DNA of 44,997 nucleotides. Origin: Coprobacter sp. (GTDB lineage: Bacteria; Bacteroidota; Bacteroidia; Bacteroidales; Coprobacteraceae). This document shows positions 26,854-35,867 of the stretch, piece after piece. The translations under genes were made by a program, and so were the position numbers. The notes under the pieces are model-generated. The model was not told the DNA's origin and ran no database searches. It worked only from the letters and a program-made list of their open reading frames with translations. The stretch covers positions 1 through 44,997 of the forward strand of contig JAFLRV010000002.1 of assembly GCA_022511245.1 (NCBI GenBank). The letters run 5' to 3'. Each line of letters begins with the position of its first letter. The stretch's first letter is position 1.

Positions 26854-27552
26854 TTACAATTTCCCTTCGTCGGCAAAACTGTAATAACCGTCGTCGCAAA
26901 ACACCAGATGGTCGAGCAGACGGATATCGAAAATCAGGGCGGCTTCCTTTATTCTGCGGGTCAGTTCGATATCGGGACGGCTGGGCATTCTGTTGTTGGA
27001 CGGATGATTGTGACACAGCACGATACCGGTAGCCGGCATGCGAAGCGCCGCTTTCATGACCATGCGCACATCTACGGGCGTAAATGAAATGCCGCCCTGC
27101 CCCACCCGCAGCAGGTCGAGGACCTTGTTGGAGGCGTTTACCAGCGCTATCCAGAATTCTTCGTGAGGCTGGTCGGCCAGCAGGGGATAAAACAGTTCGT
27201 AGATGTCCCGGCTGCAGGTCAGCTGTTTCCGCTCTTCGGCCTCTTCGCTCTTGCGGCGGCGGCCCAGCTCCAGCGCCGCCATAATGCTGATGGCTTTGGC
27301 CTCGCCAATACCCTCGAACGAACCGGAAAGGTCGGCGACACCGAGTTTGCCCAGCCGGTTAAGACTGTTTCCCACCTCGTTCAGGATGCGCTGCGACAAC
27401 TCCACAGCCGTCTCGTTCTTGTTTCCCGACCCGATAAGGATGGCGATAAGTTCGGCATTGCTTAAAGAGCGGATGCCCTTTTGCAGCATTTTTTCACGTG
27501 GACGGTCTTCCAGCGCCCACTCGCTGATAGTGAGTTTTTTCGGTTTTTCCAT
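26854..27552 (-). CDS. radC: RadC family JAMM/MPN-domain protein
   Basis: This 232-aa protein has an N-terminal helix-hairpin-helix-like part (MLQKGIRSLSNAELIAILIGSG... LGVADLSGSFEGIGEAKAISI). The C-terminal MPN domain has the complete JAMM metal motif HNHPSNNRMPSRPD (HxH-x7-S-x2-D) and ends in HLVFCDDGYYSFADEG. The family was historically called a DNA repair protein, but that role is unproven. The start MEKPKKLTISEWALEDRPREKML is standard for the family. It lies 12 bp downstream of the glycosyltransferase gene and may be co-transcribed with it. Confidence 0.93.
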   Translation of the reverse strand: MEKPKKLTISEWALEDRPREKMLQKGIRSLSNAELIAILIGSGNKNETAVELSQRILNEVGNSLNRLGKLGVADLSGSFEGIGEAKAISIMAALELGRRRKSEEAEERKQLTCSRDIYELFYPLLADQPHEEFWIALVNASNKVLDLLRVGQGGISFTPVDVRMVMKAALRMPATGIVLCHNHPSNNRMPSRPDIELTRRIKEAALIFDIRLLDHLVFCDDGYYSFADEGKL

Positions 27553-27564
27553 TCTGTCCGCCTG

Positions 27565-28560
27565 TTATTTTCCTTTGCGCAGCCGCACCTCTTCGGCCTC
27601 GTCACGTCCCCGTCCCAACAGGACTTTCAACACGAAAGCCCGAATAAAACCGATTCCGTATCCGCCCAACTGCACGACACTGGTCACCACCGACAGTGCG
27701 GCAATCTTCAGGCGGCGGGTCTCTATCCACGAAACCGCAAACACGGCCAGCAGATAGAATGCCAGAGGCAAAAGGGCATATATCCAGAAGAACGACACCG
27801 CCACCATCGCCGCCACACCGAGCACGAACAGAGCCGGAAAGAAATGCACCGCTTTCAACGTATCGGGATAGAGAAGATACAACGAAATGCGGGACATGCC
27901 GAAGATATAAATCTGACGGCAGAACTTCCGCAACCCCGTCCGCCGTTTGTGATAGACATAGGCGGGCCGGATGAGCCGGATGGAAAATCCGGCCTTGCGG
28001 ATGCGGGTACTCATGTCGATGTCTTCGCTGAACATCTCCCGGAAACCGCCGACTGTCTTGTACACCCGCCGGGAGAACCCCATATTGAACGTGCGCGGGG
28101 TAAACTTCTCCAGCGACATTTTGCCGCCCCGAATGCCGCCGGTCGTCAGAAACGAGGTCATCGAATAATTAATTGCTTTCTGTATGTCGGTAAAGGAATC
28201 GTGCGCATTGTCGGGCCCGCCGAAACAATCGGTATATTCCCGCTCCAGCTCTCCCTTTAACGTTTCGAAATAGGTTTCGGGAATAACGCAGTCGGAGTCG
28301 AAAAAAAGAAAATATTCCCCCGACGCCCGCTCCATGCCGTAATTGCGGGCGATGCTCCGCCCTTCGTTCTCTTTATAATAATAATGTATATCGAGAGCAC
28401 CGGCATACTCGTCGGCCACGTTGCGGCAAGGCTCGGTGGAGCCGTCCTCGACCAAAACCAGTTCGAAATCGCCGGACGTCTGCCGGCAGAGACTCTCCAG
28501 CAAATCCCGGACCTCGCCGGGCCGGTTGTACACAGGGACAATAACCGAAAAATAGGGCAT
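27565..28560 (-). CDS. Glycosyltransferase family 2 with C-terminal membrane segments
   Basis: This 331-aa GT-A fold enzyme has an N-terminal FSVIVPVYNRPGEVRDLL, the nucleotide-sugar metal motif FFDSD (about residue 95), and an EDID motif near 185 in FREMFSEDIDMSTRIRKAGF. The last 100 residues contain two or three hydrophobic helices (VHFFPALFVLGVAAMVAVSFF..., ALLPLAFYLLAVFAV), so it acts at the inner face of the cytoplasmic membrane. Its sugar donor and acceptor are unknown. The start at 28560 is an ATG; the track's 28566 is a TTG. It diverges from the acyltransferase gene. Confidence 0.88.
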   Translation of the reverse strand: MPYFSVIVPVYNRPGEVRDLLESLCRQTSGDFELVLVEDGSTEPCRNVADEYAGALDIHYYYKENEGRSIARNYGMERASGEYFLFFDSDCVIPETYFETLKGELEREYTDCFGGPDNAHDSFTDIQKAINYSMTSFLTTGGIRGGKMSLEKFTPRTFNMGFSRRVYKTVGGFREMFSEDIDMSTRIRKAGFSIRLIRPAYVYHKRRTGLRKFCRQIYIFGMSRISLYLLYPDTLKAVHFFPALFVLGVAAMVAVSFFWIYALLPLAFYLLAVFAVSWIETRRLKIAALSVVTSVVQLGGYGIGFIRAFVLKVLLGRGRDEAEEVRLRKGK

Positions 28561-28591
28561 AGGCAATCTATCTCTTGTTTACAGCTTGTTA

Positions 28592-28599
28592 CAAAGATA
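28592..28599 (-). promoter_or_regulatory. Predicted -7 box for the glycosyltransferase gene
   Basis: TATCTTTG on the minus strand matches TAnnTTTG, about 32 bp upstream of the start codon at 28560. It probably also drives radC. Confidence 0.65.
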
Positions 28600-28650
28600 C
28601 ATTTTTTTTAATGACCGGCGGCCGTCCGGCGTTTTTTTCTATTTTATTTA

Positions 28651-28658
28651 TATATTTG
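28651..28658 (+). promoter_or_regulatory. Predicted -7 box for the acyltransferase gene
   Basis: TATATTTG matches TAnnTTTG, 20 bp upstream of the ATG at 28679, in the divergent intergenic region. Confidence 0.65.
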
Positions 28659-28678
28659 CCTGACTTTAAAGAGACCGC

Positions 28679-29698
28679 ATGAGCAAACCACGCATCGAAT
28701 ATATCGACATCGCCAAAGGAATCTGCATCATCCTTGTCGTGTATGCCCACATCGACGAACAGATTCTCGACCACCGCATCGGTGTGTTTTTCGATTCGTT
28801 CCGGATGCCGCTCTATTTCTTCCTGTCGGGACTTTTTTTCAAATGTTATTCCGGATGGGCCGAGTTTGCCGTCAAGAAATTCAATCGCCTCGTGGTTCCG
28901 CTGTTTTTCTTCTTCCTGTTTGCGTTTCTGGTCGATTTGGCCGTCGCCGGAATCCAATTCCAGACAGGCGACAGCCGGGCGCTGGCGGAGTTTGACTGGC
29001 GCATCTGGCAACCGCTCCGGAGCGGCGGCGGAGGGCCACACAACCCGCCGTTGTGGTTCCTGACCTGCCTGTTCGAAATCAATCTGCTCTATTACCTCCT
29101 GCACCGGCGGCTAAGCGGCCGGTGGATGCACGCCGCCGTCGTGCTTATTTCCGTCATCGGGTGGGAACTGGCCAGCCACCGCCTGCTGCTGCCCTACAAA
29201 ATGACTTCGACGCTGGCGGCACTGCCGTTTTTCCACGCCGGAGCCGTCTTTCGCCGGGCCGGATGGCTGGAAGAGAACCGGCGGCGGGACATCGGCGGAT
29301 ACCTGTCCATTCTGCCGCTTTCGGCACTGGTGTGGTTCATCGCCCGGCCCATCTATACCTCGCAGGCTTACTTTCCCGGCCCCTATTGGGTGCTTTACAC
29401 GGCCGGCATCGGCGGGTCGCTGGCGATTCTGTTCCTGTCGAAAGGGATAAAACGGCTGCCGGGAGTGCGTCAGCTGGGGCGATACTCGCTTATCGTCTTC
29501 GGCACCCACTGGCCTTTGCTGAAAGCGGCCGGCGACTGGATTTATCCGCTCATGGGCGAATCGGCGGCCGGTCATCTGCTGGTACTGGGCATCGTGCTGG
29601 CCTGCGAAGCCGTTCTTATCCCGGTCGGCATCCGCTGGTTTCCCCGCTTTACCGCCCAGCAGGAACTCATCCCCTCGTCCCGGTTCCGGAAAGCATGA
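28679..29698 (+). CDS. Acyltransferase family 3 membrane protein
   Basis: This 339-aa polytopic membrane protein has the acyltransferase-3 N terminus (RIEYIDIAKGICIILVVYAHI) with the family His in VYAH. RMPLYFFLSGLFFK follows, then about nine more hydrophobic segments. Such enzymes O-acylate sugars of surface polysaccharides or other envelope molecules. Next to a divergent GT2 it may modify an envelope glycan, but the substrate is not inferable. It is convergent with queC, 10 bp apart. Confidence 0.9.
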   Translation: MSKPRIEYIDIAKGICIILVVYAHIDEQILDHRIGVFFDSFRMPLYFFLSGLFFKCYSGWAEFAVKKFNRLVVPLFFFFLFAFLVDLAVAGIQFQTGDSRALAEFDWRIWQPLRSGGGGPHNPPLWFLTCLFEINLLYYLLHRRLSGRWMHAAVVLISVIGWELASHRLLLPYKMTSTLAALPFFHAGAVFRRAGWLEENRRRDIGGYLSILPLSALVWFIARPIYTSQAYFPGPYWVLYTAGIGGSLAILFLSKGIKRLPGVRQLGRYSLIVFGTHWPLLKAAGDWIYPLMGESAAGHLLVLGIVLACEAVLIPVGIRWFPRFTAQQELIPSSRFRKA

Positions 29699-29708
29699 CC
29701 CGGACAGA

Positions 29709-30386
29709 TTACTCCGTCCGCTTTTTCCTGGACAGATACCGCTCCAATCCGTGTCGGCGGAGGTTGCACGCCGGACAATGGCCGCACCCCTCGCCGGGAA
29801 TGCCGTTGTAACAGGTAAGAGTCTCGTACCGCACCACATCGAAAACGCCCAGTTCGTCCGACAAAGCCCAGACACCCTCCTTATCCAGGCGCATCAACGG
29901 GGTATGTATCTCGAAAGAGGTGTCCATCGCCAGATTGAGGCTCACATTCAACGACCGGATGAAGGTGTCCCGGCAATCGGGATAGCCGCTGAAATCGGCT
30001 TGGGAAACTCCGGCCACCAAATGCCGGATGCCCCGCTGAAAGGCCAGTACGGCGGCAAAAGTGAGAAATATCATGTTGCGTCCCGGCACAAACGTATTGG
30101 GATAGCTGCCGGCGGGCTGTTCCTCGTCCATCTTCATCGCCGGATTGGTGAGCGCATTGTCGGTCAGCTGCGACAGCAGCGACAGGTCGAGCACCTCGAA
30201 CGGCACCTGCGCCCGTTCTGCAATGCGCCGGGCCACCTCCACCTCCAGAGCATGTTTCTGTCCGTACACAAAACTGACGGCCTGTACCGACTCGAACCGG
30301 GACAAAGCCCAGTAGAGACAAGTGGTCGAATCCTGTCCGCCCGAAAAACAGACCAATGCGGTCTCTTGCAGTTTCTTGTTCGTCAT
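29709..30386 (-). CDS. queC: 7-cyano-7-deazaguanine synthase
   Basis: This 225-aa enzyme converts 7-carboxy-7-deazaguanine to preQ0 with ATP and ammonia in queuosine synthesis. The PP-loop SGGQDSTT (15-22), [11 protein letters not shown] and [15 protein letters not shown] motifs are present. The zinc-binding tail [17 protein letters not shown] has four cysteines in the usual spacing. No other queuosine gene lies in the window and no riboswitch was seen upstream. It lies about 70 bp downstream of efp, behind a terminator. Confidence 0.95.
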   Translation of the reverse strand: MTNKKLQETALVCFSGGQDSTTCLYWALSRFESVQAVSFVYGQKHALEVEVARRIAERAQVPFEVLDLSLLSQLTDNALTNPAMKMDEEQPAGSYPNTFVPGRNMIFLTFAAVLAFQRGIRHLVAGVSQADFSGYPDCRDTFIRSLNVSLNLAMDTSFEIHTPLMRLDKEGVWALSDELGVFDVVRYETLTCYNGIPGEGCGHCPACNLRRHGLERYLSRKKRTE

Positions 30387-30403
30387 AAAGCAATCAAGTA
30401 AAA

Positions 30404-30427
30404 AAAGCGCATCTCCGGATGCGCTTT
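30404..30427 (-). terminator. Terminator of efp
   Basis: A perfect 10-bp stem (AAAGCGCATC and complement) has a 4-nt loop. On the minus strand it is followed by a run of T. It lies between efp and queC, so queC is likely transcribed separately or by read-through. Confidence 0.85.
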
Positions 30428-30454
30428 CTTATTATTACAATTCGGTATCGTGAC

Positions 30455-31018
30455 TTATCTTACACGTCCTACATAAGTTCCTTCACGGGTATCGACCTCG
30501 ATAATTTCACCTTCGTTGATGAACAGCGGCACCCGCACGGTAGCACCCGTTTCCACCGTTGCCGGTTTCAGGGTGTTGGTGGCGGTATCGCCTTTGAGAC
30601 CCGGTTCGGTGTAGGTTACCTGCAACTGAACTTTTACCGGCAGTTCGGCATACAGGATGGTATCGGTAGAGGTATCGGACACGACTTCGGCCACCATTCC
30701 CTCTTTCAGAAAATCGACACCGGTAATCTGCTCCCGTGAAATGGGGTGCTGGTCGAAAGTTTCCTGATTCATGAAGATGTAATCTTCTCCCTCCTGATAC
30801 AGATACTGATAGGGACGGCGTTCCACACGCACGTCTTCCAGTTTTTCACCGATATTGAAACGACGTTCCAGCACATAACCGTCGACAACGTCTTTCAGTT
30901 TGGTACGCATAAACGTGTTTCCCTTTCCCGGTTTTACATGCAGGAAGTCGATGCAGAAATACAATTTGCCGTCCATGCGGATTGCAGTTCCGATTTTAAT
31001 GTCTTGAGCATTAATCAT
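30455..31018 (-). CDS. efp: Translation elongation factor P
   Basis: This 187-aa three-domain factor relieves ribosome stalling at polyproline stretches. Domain I carries the tip loop HVKPGKGNTF with K32 at the site that is post-translationally modified in many bacteria. Domains II and III are complete (PVKVQLQVTYTEPGLKGDTA, VRVPLFINEGEIIEVDTREGTYVGR). The modifying enzymes are not in the window. It has a near-perfect promoter, divergent from rpmH. Confidence 0.97.
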   Translation of the reverse strand: MINAQDIKIGTAIRMDGKLYFCIDFLHVKPGKGNTFMRTKLKDVVDGYVLERRFNIGEKLEDVRVERRPYQYLYQEGEDYIFMNQETFDQHPISREQITGVDFLKEGMVAEVVSDTSTDTILYAELPVKVQLQVTYTEPGLKGDTATNTLKPATVETGATVRVPLFINEGEIIEVDTREGTYVGRVR

Positions 31019-31082
31019 AATTTCGTTGACTTAATGTGATTATTATTCAGAATTATACTTTAATCTCTGTTTTCTTCGATGA

Positions 31083-31114
31083 CAAAAGTAATGTAAATCA
31101 AGAAAAAACCCAAA
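31083..31114 (-). promoter_or_regulatory. efp promoter
   Basis: TTTG (31114-31111), a 20-nt spacer and TACTTTTG (31090-31083) on the minus strand exactly fit the Bacteroidetes consensus. The predicted leader is about 58 nt. Confidence 0.85.
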
Positions 31115-31142
31115 AAGAATCTGCAAAAAAATAAAGTATTGT

Positions 31143-31173
31143 TTTGTCTATTCAAAAAAAGTCTCTATTTTTG
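31143..31173 (+). promoter_or_regulatory. rpmH promoter
   Basis: TTTG (31143-31146), a 19-nt spacer and TATTTTTG (31166-31173) fit the Bacteroidetes consensus. Transcription should start near 31180, about 33 nt before rpmH. Confidence 0.85.
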
Positions 31174-31212
31174 CAGTCCGAATTTCGAATAATAATGTAA
31201 ATAAATACGGCA

Positions 31213-31365
31213 ATGAAAAGAACATTTCAACCCTCAAACAGAAAGAGAAAAAACAAACATGGCTTCCGTTCGAGAATGGCTACCGCCAACGGTCGCAGAG
31301 TATTGGCCAGCCGTCGTGCCAAAGGCAGAAAGAAATTGACGGTTTCTGACGAATATCACGGATAA
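31213..31365 (+). CDS. rpmH: 50S ribosomal protein L34
   Basis: This 50-aa ORF is too short for the ORF track but is unmistakable: [20 protein letters not shown], then [20 protein letters not shown] and the tail [11 protein letters not shown]34 is a very basic small protein of the large ribosomal subunit, and the KRTFQPS N terminus and GFR.RM core are universal. It has its own promoter and terminator. Unlike in many bacteria it is not next to dnaA or rnpA here. Confidence 0.98.
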   Translation: MKRTFQPSNRKRKNKHGFRSRMATANGRRVLASRRAKGRKKLTVSDEYHG

Positions 31366-31385
31366 GATATTTAAACAAGAGATAC

Positions 31386-31420
31386 AAAAAAGGTTCGGAT
31401 GACACATCCGGACCTTTTTT
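31386..31420 (+). terminator. Bidirectional terminator between rpmH and the helicase-nuclease gene
   Basis: A 16-bp stem (AAAAAAGGTTCGGATG with its complement, one T-G pair) closes a 3-nt loop. It has A and T runs on its two sides, so it can stop transcription from both convergent genes. Confidence 0.9.
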
Positions 31421-31434
31421 GCTTATATCCGGTT

Positions 31435-34400
31435 TCAGACTTTCACGATTTTCGACAGCTCGACATACCAGATGTAACCGGTCACCGACGCATATCCCAT
31501 CTCCCGAATCAGCGAGACATAACGCTCTACCTGCCGGCAATAGGACTCCCGCTCCACTTTTCCGAACTTATAGTCGATAACGGTCACCTCACCGTCGGAA
31601 AGAACGACCCGGTCGGGCCGGTAAAAAAGTCCGTCGGGCCGCAGTATCTCGATTTCATTGAGCACCTGCACATCCGGTGCGAACCAGCGGCTCACTTCGG
31701 GAGCGGAAATCCAGGTCCGGATATGCGATACGGCCTCGTCGGCCTCACCGGAAGTCAGCTGTCCCGAAAGAACATAGGGCCTTACCGCTGCCGACAAATC
31801 TTCGGCGCTGCGAATCGTACTCAATATCTCGTGCATCAGTATCCCGTACCGGCGGATTTCCCGGTCTCCGAAAAAGCCTTTGCCGTACAGGCGCAGCTGC
31901 AACCGGTCCTTAAAATCGACCGAGCGGTAATCGGGCATGTTCCGCTCCCGGTCCGGTTCGGGAACAGCCTCCGCAGCCGGTGCCGGCGCCTGTCCCAGTT
32001 CAAATGTCAGGGACTCCTTGTCGTAATGCAGGCTCAAATCGATTAAATCCCGACCTTTTTCTCCGGCTGCGGTCTCTATCTCAGTGTCTGGAGAGGTGAC
32101 ACAATGATAAATCAACGACGATATGGTCGATATCTTTTTCTTTTCCGGATTTTTCGACTTGGGCATAATCAGAATCAGCTCCTCTTCGGCCCGGGTGAAA
32201 GCGACATAGGCCAGATTCAGATTGTCGATATACGAATGTATCTTTTCGTGGAAATAGTCCGTTGCATAAATGGATTGCGCCAAAGTCTCCTTGTAACGCA
32301 CCGGCACCAACGGCAACCAGTCAAAAGGCGGTTCTCCGGGACGGCACCACAAAATATGGGATTTAAAGCGGGTATCAACGTCCAGTTTCCAGTCACAGAA
32401 GGGAATAATGACGGTCTTGAATTCCAGCCCTTTGGACTGGTGTATCGTCATGATGCGTATGGCATTCTGGGAGGCCGGAGTCGATATGGTTTTGTTCTTT
32501 CCCCGCTCGTCCCACCACTGCAAAAACGAGGTCAAATCGGACGAATAACGGCTCGTGTACGAAAGCACCATATCCTGAAAGGCCTGTATATACACCTGGC
32601 TGCTCTTGTCGGAGGACGGAAAATATTCGATAATCTTCTCGCACATCTCAAACAGGGAACGGCTCCTCAACGCATCGAAAACAGCATCGATACCCATCGG
32701 GCCGGACAGCACATCCTCCTCCGGTCCGGAGAAACAGCACCGGAGCGCTTCCGACGGATTCTCCTTCCGCTGAAAAGCTGCATATTCATATACGGCCTGC
32801 GCACGGGCAATGGCGGAACCCGGATTCTGCAAATAGCGCAATATGCTGATTATCAATCTTACAACAGGAGCATTGCCCAAGCACAACGCCTCGTCAGAAA
32901 TCACATCGAAACGGTAACGGGGGTCGGTATTCTCCTTTTTGCAGGCCAGCAGCTTATCGGCTATCATCCGGCCATCCTCGTTCGTCCGCACCAAAAAGGC
33001 AATATCCCGCAACTGCACGCCCCGATCCTGCAACTGCCGGAGAATATCGGGGAGGTCATCAAGCACCTCTTCTTTCCAAGAATCCGAATCTTCTTTAAAC
33101 AAGAGACGGATATGGCCGGACTCCGGACAACGGCCCGGAGCGACATGCTGGTTAATATCGGCATAAACGTCCGTAATCTTCCGGTCGAAACCGTTTTCGA
33201 CACTCACCCCGGCCGAACGGGCCAAAGAGGTGTTCATCTGCTCCTGCAGCACCTTCGCCGCCCGCTGGAACAGGGCATTGTTGAAATCGATAATCAAAGA
33301 GGCACTGCGCCAGTTGGTATTCAGCCGCACATGCTGCAGCTGCTGTGCATCGAATGACCGTTGCAGACCGCTGTGCAACAGATTCCAGTCGGAATTGCGC
33401 CAGCGGTAAATACTCTGCTTGACATCCCCCACGATGAAACTGCGATGGCCCCGGTCGAGACTCTCCTCGAAGAGCGGTCTGAAATTGTCCCACTGCATAC
33501 TCGAAGTGTCCTGGAACTCATCAATCATCAGGTGGTCGATGCGGCTGCCTATCTTTTCATAGACAAACGGGGTATCGCTTCCGTCGATAATCCGGTGGAG
33601 CAGTTCGGTGGTATCGGAAAGCAGCAGCAGATTGTGTTCCTGCTCATAGGCCTTTACATTCCGGTCGATATCGCTCAATATGCCCAGCGTATAAAAATCA
33701 CGGGAGGTCTCTACGGCCGCCAGATAACGGGGATAACGCCGGCTGAATAAATCGACGGCCTCTTCCACACAGCAGTTCAGACCGCCCTCATAGACGGCTT
33801 TGATATCTTCCACCAGCTTCGAAGATGCTTTTTTTGTGTACCATTCCGACAGATTCCCGGCCAAGCCGCGAAAAGTTGCTGTCGGCAGTTTCACCTCCCC
33901 CGATGCCCATTTCGAAAAATGGGAAAAAGAAGTATCCCCATTTTTAAAATCGGACATCTGCAGGCCGAAACGGGCTATCAGCTGTTCCCCTTTCCGGCCC
34001 AGCTCCTGCAAATCGTGTTCGAAATCCCGCTGAATCTGCCGCAAATCTTTTTTGTAAGCATCCATAAACGCCTTGTCGGCCGTCAGTTTCAACAGCTCCC
34101 GACTACTCTGCCTATAAGATTCCTTAAATATCTCGTCCGAAAGGGTTTTTATATTTTTGCGGATGTCCCAGCTCTCGGCATTCTCTACCTTCTCCTCCGA
34201 AAACTTCAACAGCCAGTCGAGCAGTTCCCGGCTGGAAACATCCTCCAGCCCGAACAGCATCCGGTCGATGGCCTCCGACAGCACATGGGTGTTGTCTATC
34301 TCCAGATTATAACCGCCCTGCAACCCGATTTCCCGTGTAAACGCACGGGTAGTCTGCTGGAAAAAACGGTCGATGGTATCCACGTTGAACGACGAGAAAT

Positions 34401-34695
34401 CGTGGAGCAGCGAAAAGAGAATCTCCTGCGCCCGCCGCTGCAAATCGGAGGCGTTGAGCCGGAGTTTCGCCGTAAGGTCATCGAAATATTTCGACCGCCG
34501 GACATCGTGCGACAGCACAAACAGTTCCTGCACGATACGCTGTTTCATTTCGCCGGTCGCCTTATTGGTGAACGTAACGGCCAGAATACGGCGGTAGGCC
34601 TCTTTCTCCGAAGAAGAAAAAAGCAGTCTCAAATATTCCAGCGCCAGATTGTATGTCTTGCCCGAACCGGCTGAGGCTTTGTAAATCTTCAACAT
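31435..34695 (-). CDS. UvrD/RecB-like helicase-nuclease (AddA/RecB type)
   Basis: This 1086-aa protein contains a full superfamily-1 helicase: Walker A ASAGSGKT (7-14), VTFTNKAT, the Walker B MIDEFQDTSSMQW, VGDVKQSIYRWR, LNTNWRS, IMTIHQSKGLEFK and LNLAYVAFTRAEEELIL. A C-terminal PD-(D/E)XK nuclease domain follows (YGILMHEIL, then DRVVLSDGEVTVIDYKFGK and YCRQVERYVSLI). This is the AddA/RecB architecture used to process double-strand DNA ends for recombination. No AddB/RecC partner is in the window, so the exact complex is uncertain. It follows the SUI1-type gene by 25 bp. Confidence 0.9.
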   Translation of the reverse strand: MLKIYKASAGSGKTYNLALEYLRLLFSSSEKEAYRRILAVTFTNKATGEMKQRIVQELFVLSHDVRRSKYFDDLTAKLRLNASDLQRRAQEILFSLLHDFSSFNVDTIDRFFQQTTRAFTREIGLQGGYNLEIDNTHVLSEAIDRMLFGLEDVSSRELLDWLLKFSEEKVENAESWDIRKNIKTLSDEIFKESYRQSSRELLKLTADKAFMDAYKKDLRQIQRDFEHDLQELGRKGEQLIARFGLQMSDFKNGDTSFSHFSKWASGEVKLPTATFRGLAGNLSEWYTKKASSKLVEDIKAVYEGGLNCCVEEAVDLFSRRYPRYLAAVETSRDFYTLGILSDIDRNVKAYEQEHNLLLLSDTTELLHRIIDGSDTPFVYEKIGSRIDHLMIDEFQDTSSMQWDNFRPLFEESLDRGHRSFIVGDVKQSIYRWRNSDWNLLHSGLQRSFDAQQLQHVRLNTNWRSASLIIDFNNALFQRAAKVLQEQMNTSLARSAGVSVENGFDRKITDVYADINQHVAPGRCPESGHIRLLFKEDSDSWKEEVLDDLPDILRQLQDRGVQLRDIAFLVRTNEDGRMIADKLLACKKENTDPRYRFDVISDEALCLGNAPVVRLIISILRYLQNPGSAIARAQAVYEYAAFQRKENPSEALRCCFSGPEEDVLSGPMGIDAVFDALRSRSLFEMCEKIIEYFPSSDKSSQVYIQAFQDMVLSYTSRYSSDLTSFLQWWDERGKNKTISTPASQNAIRIMTIHQSKGLEFKTVIIPFCDWKLDVDTRFKSHILWCRPGEPPFDWLPLVPVRYKETLAQSIYATDYFHEKIHSYIDNLNLAYVAFTRAEEELILIMPKSKNPEKKKISTISSLIYHCVTSPDTEIETAAGEKGRDLIDLSLHYDKESLTFELGQAPAPAAEAVPEPDRERNMPDYRSVDFKDRLQLRLYGKGFFGDREIRRYGILMHEILSTIRSAEDLSAAVRPYVLSGQLTSGEADEAVSHIRTWISAPEVSRWFAPDVQVLNEIEILRPDGLFYRPDRVVLSDGEVTVIDYKFGKVERESYCRQVERYVSLIREMGYASVTGYIWYVELSKIVKV

Positions 34696-34720
34696 AATTC
34701 CGAATCCCTTTCCTTCCCGG

Positions 34721-35065
34721 TTAAACGATACGCACTTTATATTTCGCCTTCGTCAGCACCTCCTCCACCTGTTTCCGGAAATCGCCCTGTATCAGGATTT
34801 CGCCCCCTTTGGCCGAACCGCCCACACCGCACCGGGTCTTCAGCATGCGGGCCAGCTCCTTCAAATCGGATTCGGCTCCGACAAACCCCGTTATCAACGT
34901 GACCGATTTACCGTTCCGGTGCCGCTTGTCGAGCGTTATCCTCAACTGCTGCTGCTCCGGAGGAAGGGTAACAGTCTCTTCCTCCCCGTCGTGTTCGTAA
35001 CAAAAATCGGGATTGGTCGAATAGACGATATTCAATCGCTCTTTCCAGTCGTTGTTTTTAGCCAT
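34721..35065 (-). CDS. SUI1/eIF1-like translation factor (YciH family)
   Basis: This 114-aa protein is a single SUI1 domain preceded by a short acidic region. The signature is SVTLITGFVG... LKELARMLKTRCGVGGSAKGGEILIQGD. It is the bacterial YciH-type homologue of eIF1 and probably binds the 30S subunit, affecting start-codon fidelity. A consensus promoter lies upstream and the helicase-nuclease gene follows, so the two are probably co-transcribed although functionally unrelated. Confidence 0.92.
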   Translation of the reverse strand: MAKNNDWKERLNIVYSTNPDFCYEHDGEEETVTLPPEQQQLRITLDKRHRNGKSVTLITGFVGAESDLKELARMLKTRCGVGGSAKGGEILIQGDFRKQVEEVLTKAKYKVRIV

Positions 35066-35125
35066 GCGTTCACTCTATTGACACCGAAACATTCTGTCGT
35101 CGGCGATAATCCATATATTTGCCTT

Positions 35126-35157
35126 CAAATTTAATACAGATAAAGATGGTTACCAAA
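35126..35157 (-). promoter_or_regulatory. Promoter of the SUI1-type gene
   Basis: TTTG (35157-35154), a 20-nt spacer and TAAATTTG (35133-35126) on the minus strand fit the consensus exactly. The leader is about 54 nt. It probably also drives the helicase-nuclease gene. Confidence 0.8.
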
Positions 35158-35181
35158 AAAACTCCGATTAAAAAAAATGAT

Positions 35182-35189
35182 TACTTTTG
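35182..35189 (+). promoter_or_regulatory. Predicted -7 box for the FAH-family gene
   Basis: TACTTTTG matches TAnnTTTG, 48 bp upstream of the start at 35238. A second plus-strand match, TATATTTG at 35114-35121, is an alternative. Confidence 0.6.
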
Positions 35190-35237
35190 TAGTAACCGGG
35201 AACAACCCGTTTTTAGTCACTTTTTCACCCGAAAAGA

Positions 35238-35852
35238 ATGAAAATTATCGCTGTCGGCTGGAATTATCGCCAGCACAATAAAGAGATGAATCGAGCGTTA
35301 TTACCAAAAGAGCCCGTTATCTTTATCAAACCGGATTCGGCTCTTTTAAAAGACGGCAAACCGTTTTTCCTCCCCGATTTCTCGGAGAGAATCGAATACG
35401 AGACAGAACTGGTGTTCCGCATTTCCCGGCTGGGGAAAAATATCGCCCCCCGATTCGCTCACCGGTACTATGACGCCGTTACGGTGGGCATCGATTTCAC
35501 GGCACGGGACCTGCAGGCCAGACTGAGAGCGAACGGAGAACCTTGGGAAATCTCCAAAGGATTCGACTCATCGGCCGTTATCGGGACATTCATCGAAAAA
35601 GAAAAAATCGCAGACACGGCCCGGCTGCCTTTCTCGCTTTCGATTAACGGCCAGACCGTACAAGAGGGGAACAGTGAAGATATGATATTCGGCATCGACG
35701 AGATTATCGCTTACGTCAGCCGGTTCTGCACGCTCAAAATCGGAGACCTGATTTATACAGGAACGCCCGCAGGTGTAGGCCCCGTAACGATAAACGACCG
35801 GCTGGAAGGATATCTGAACGGCGAAAAAGTCCTCGATTTTTATGTAAAATAA
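35238..35852 (+). CDS. Fumarylacetoacetate hydrolase family protein
   Basis: This 204-aa protein is the short, single-domain form of the FAH superfamily. It has IIAVGWNYRQHNKEM at the start, the metal-binding EYETELVFRI segment, VGIDFTARDLQ, SKGFDSSAVIG and GDLIYTGTPAGVGPV. Family members hydrolyse or decarboxylate 2-oxo acids (acylpyruvase, oxaloacetate tautomerase or decarboxylase), and the substrate here cannot be told. It ends 15 bp before porU and may share its transcript. Confidence 0.9.
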   Translation: MKIIAVGWNYRQHNKEMNRALLPKEPVIFIKPDSALLKDGKPFFLPDFSERIEYETELVFRISRLGKNIAPRFAHRYYDAVTVGIDFTARDLQARLRANGEPWEISKGFDSSAVIGTFIEKEKIADTARLPFSLSINGQTVQEGNSEDMIFGIDEIIAYVSRFCTLKIGDLIYTGTPAGVGPVTINDRLEGYLNGEKVLDFYVK

Positions 35853-35867
35853 AACAGAAAAACAACT

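Noticed and set aside
35146-35241. 31-codon ORF (MVTKKTPIKK...) ahead of the FAH-family gene
   Set aside because: It starts after a TATATTTG box but overlaps the next start codon and shows no family features; probably chance or at most an untested leader ORF.
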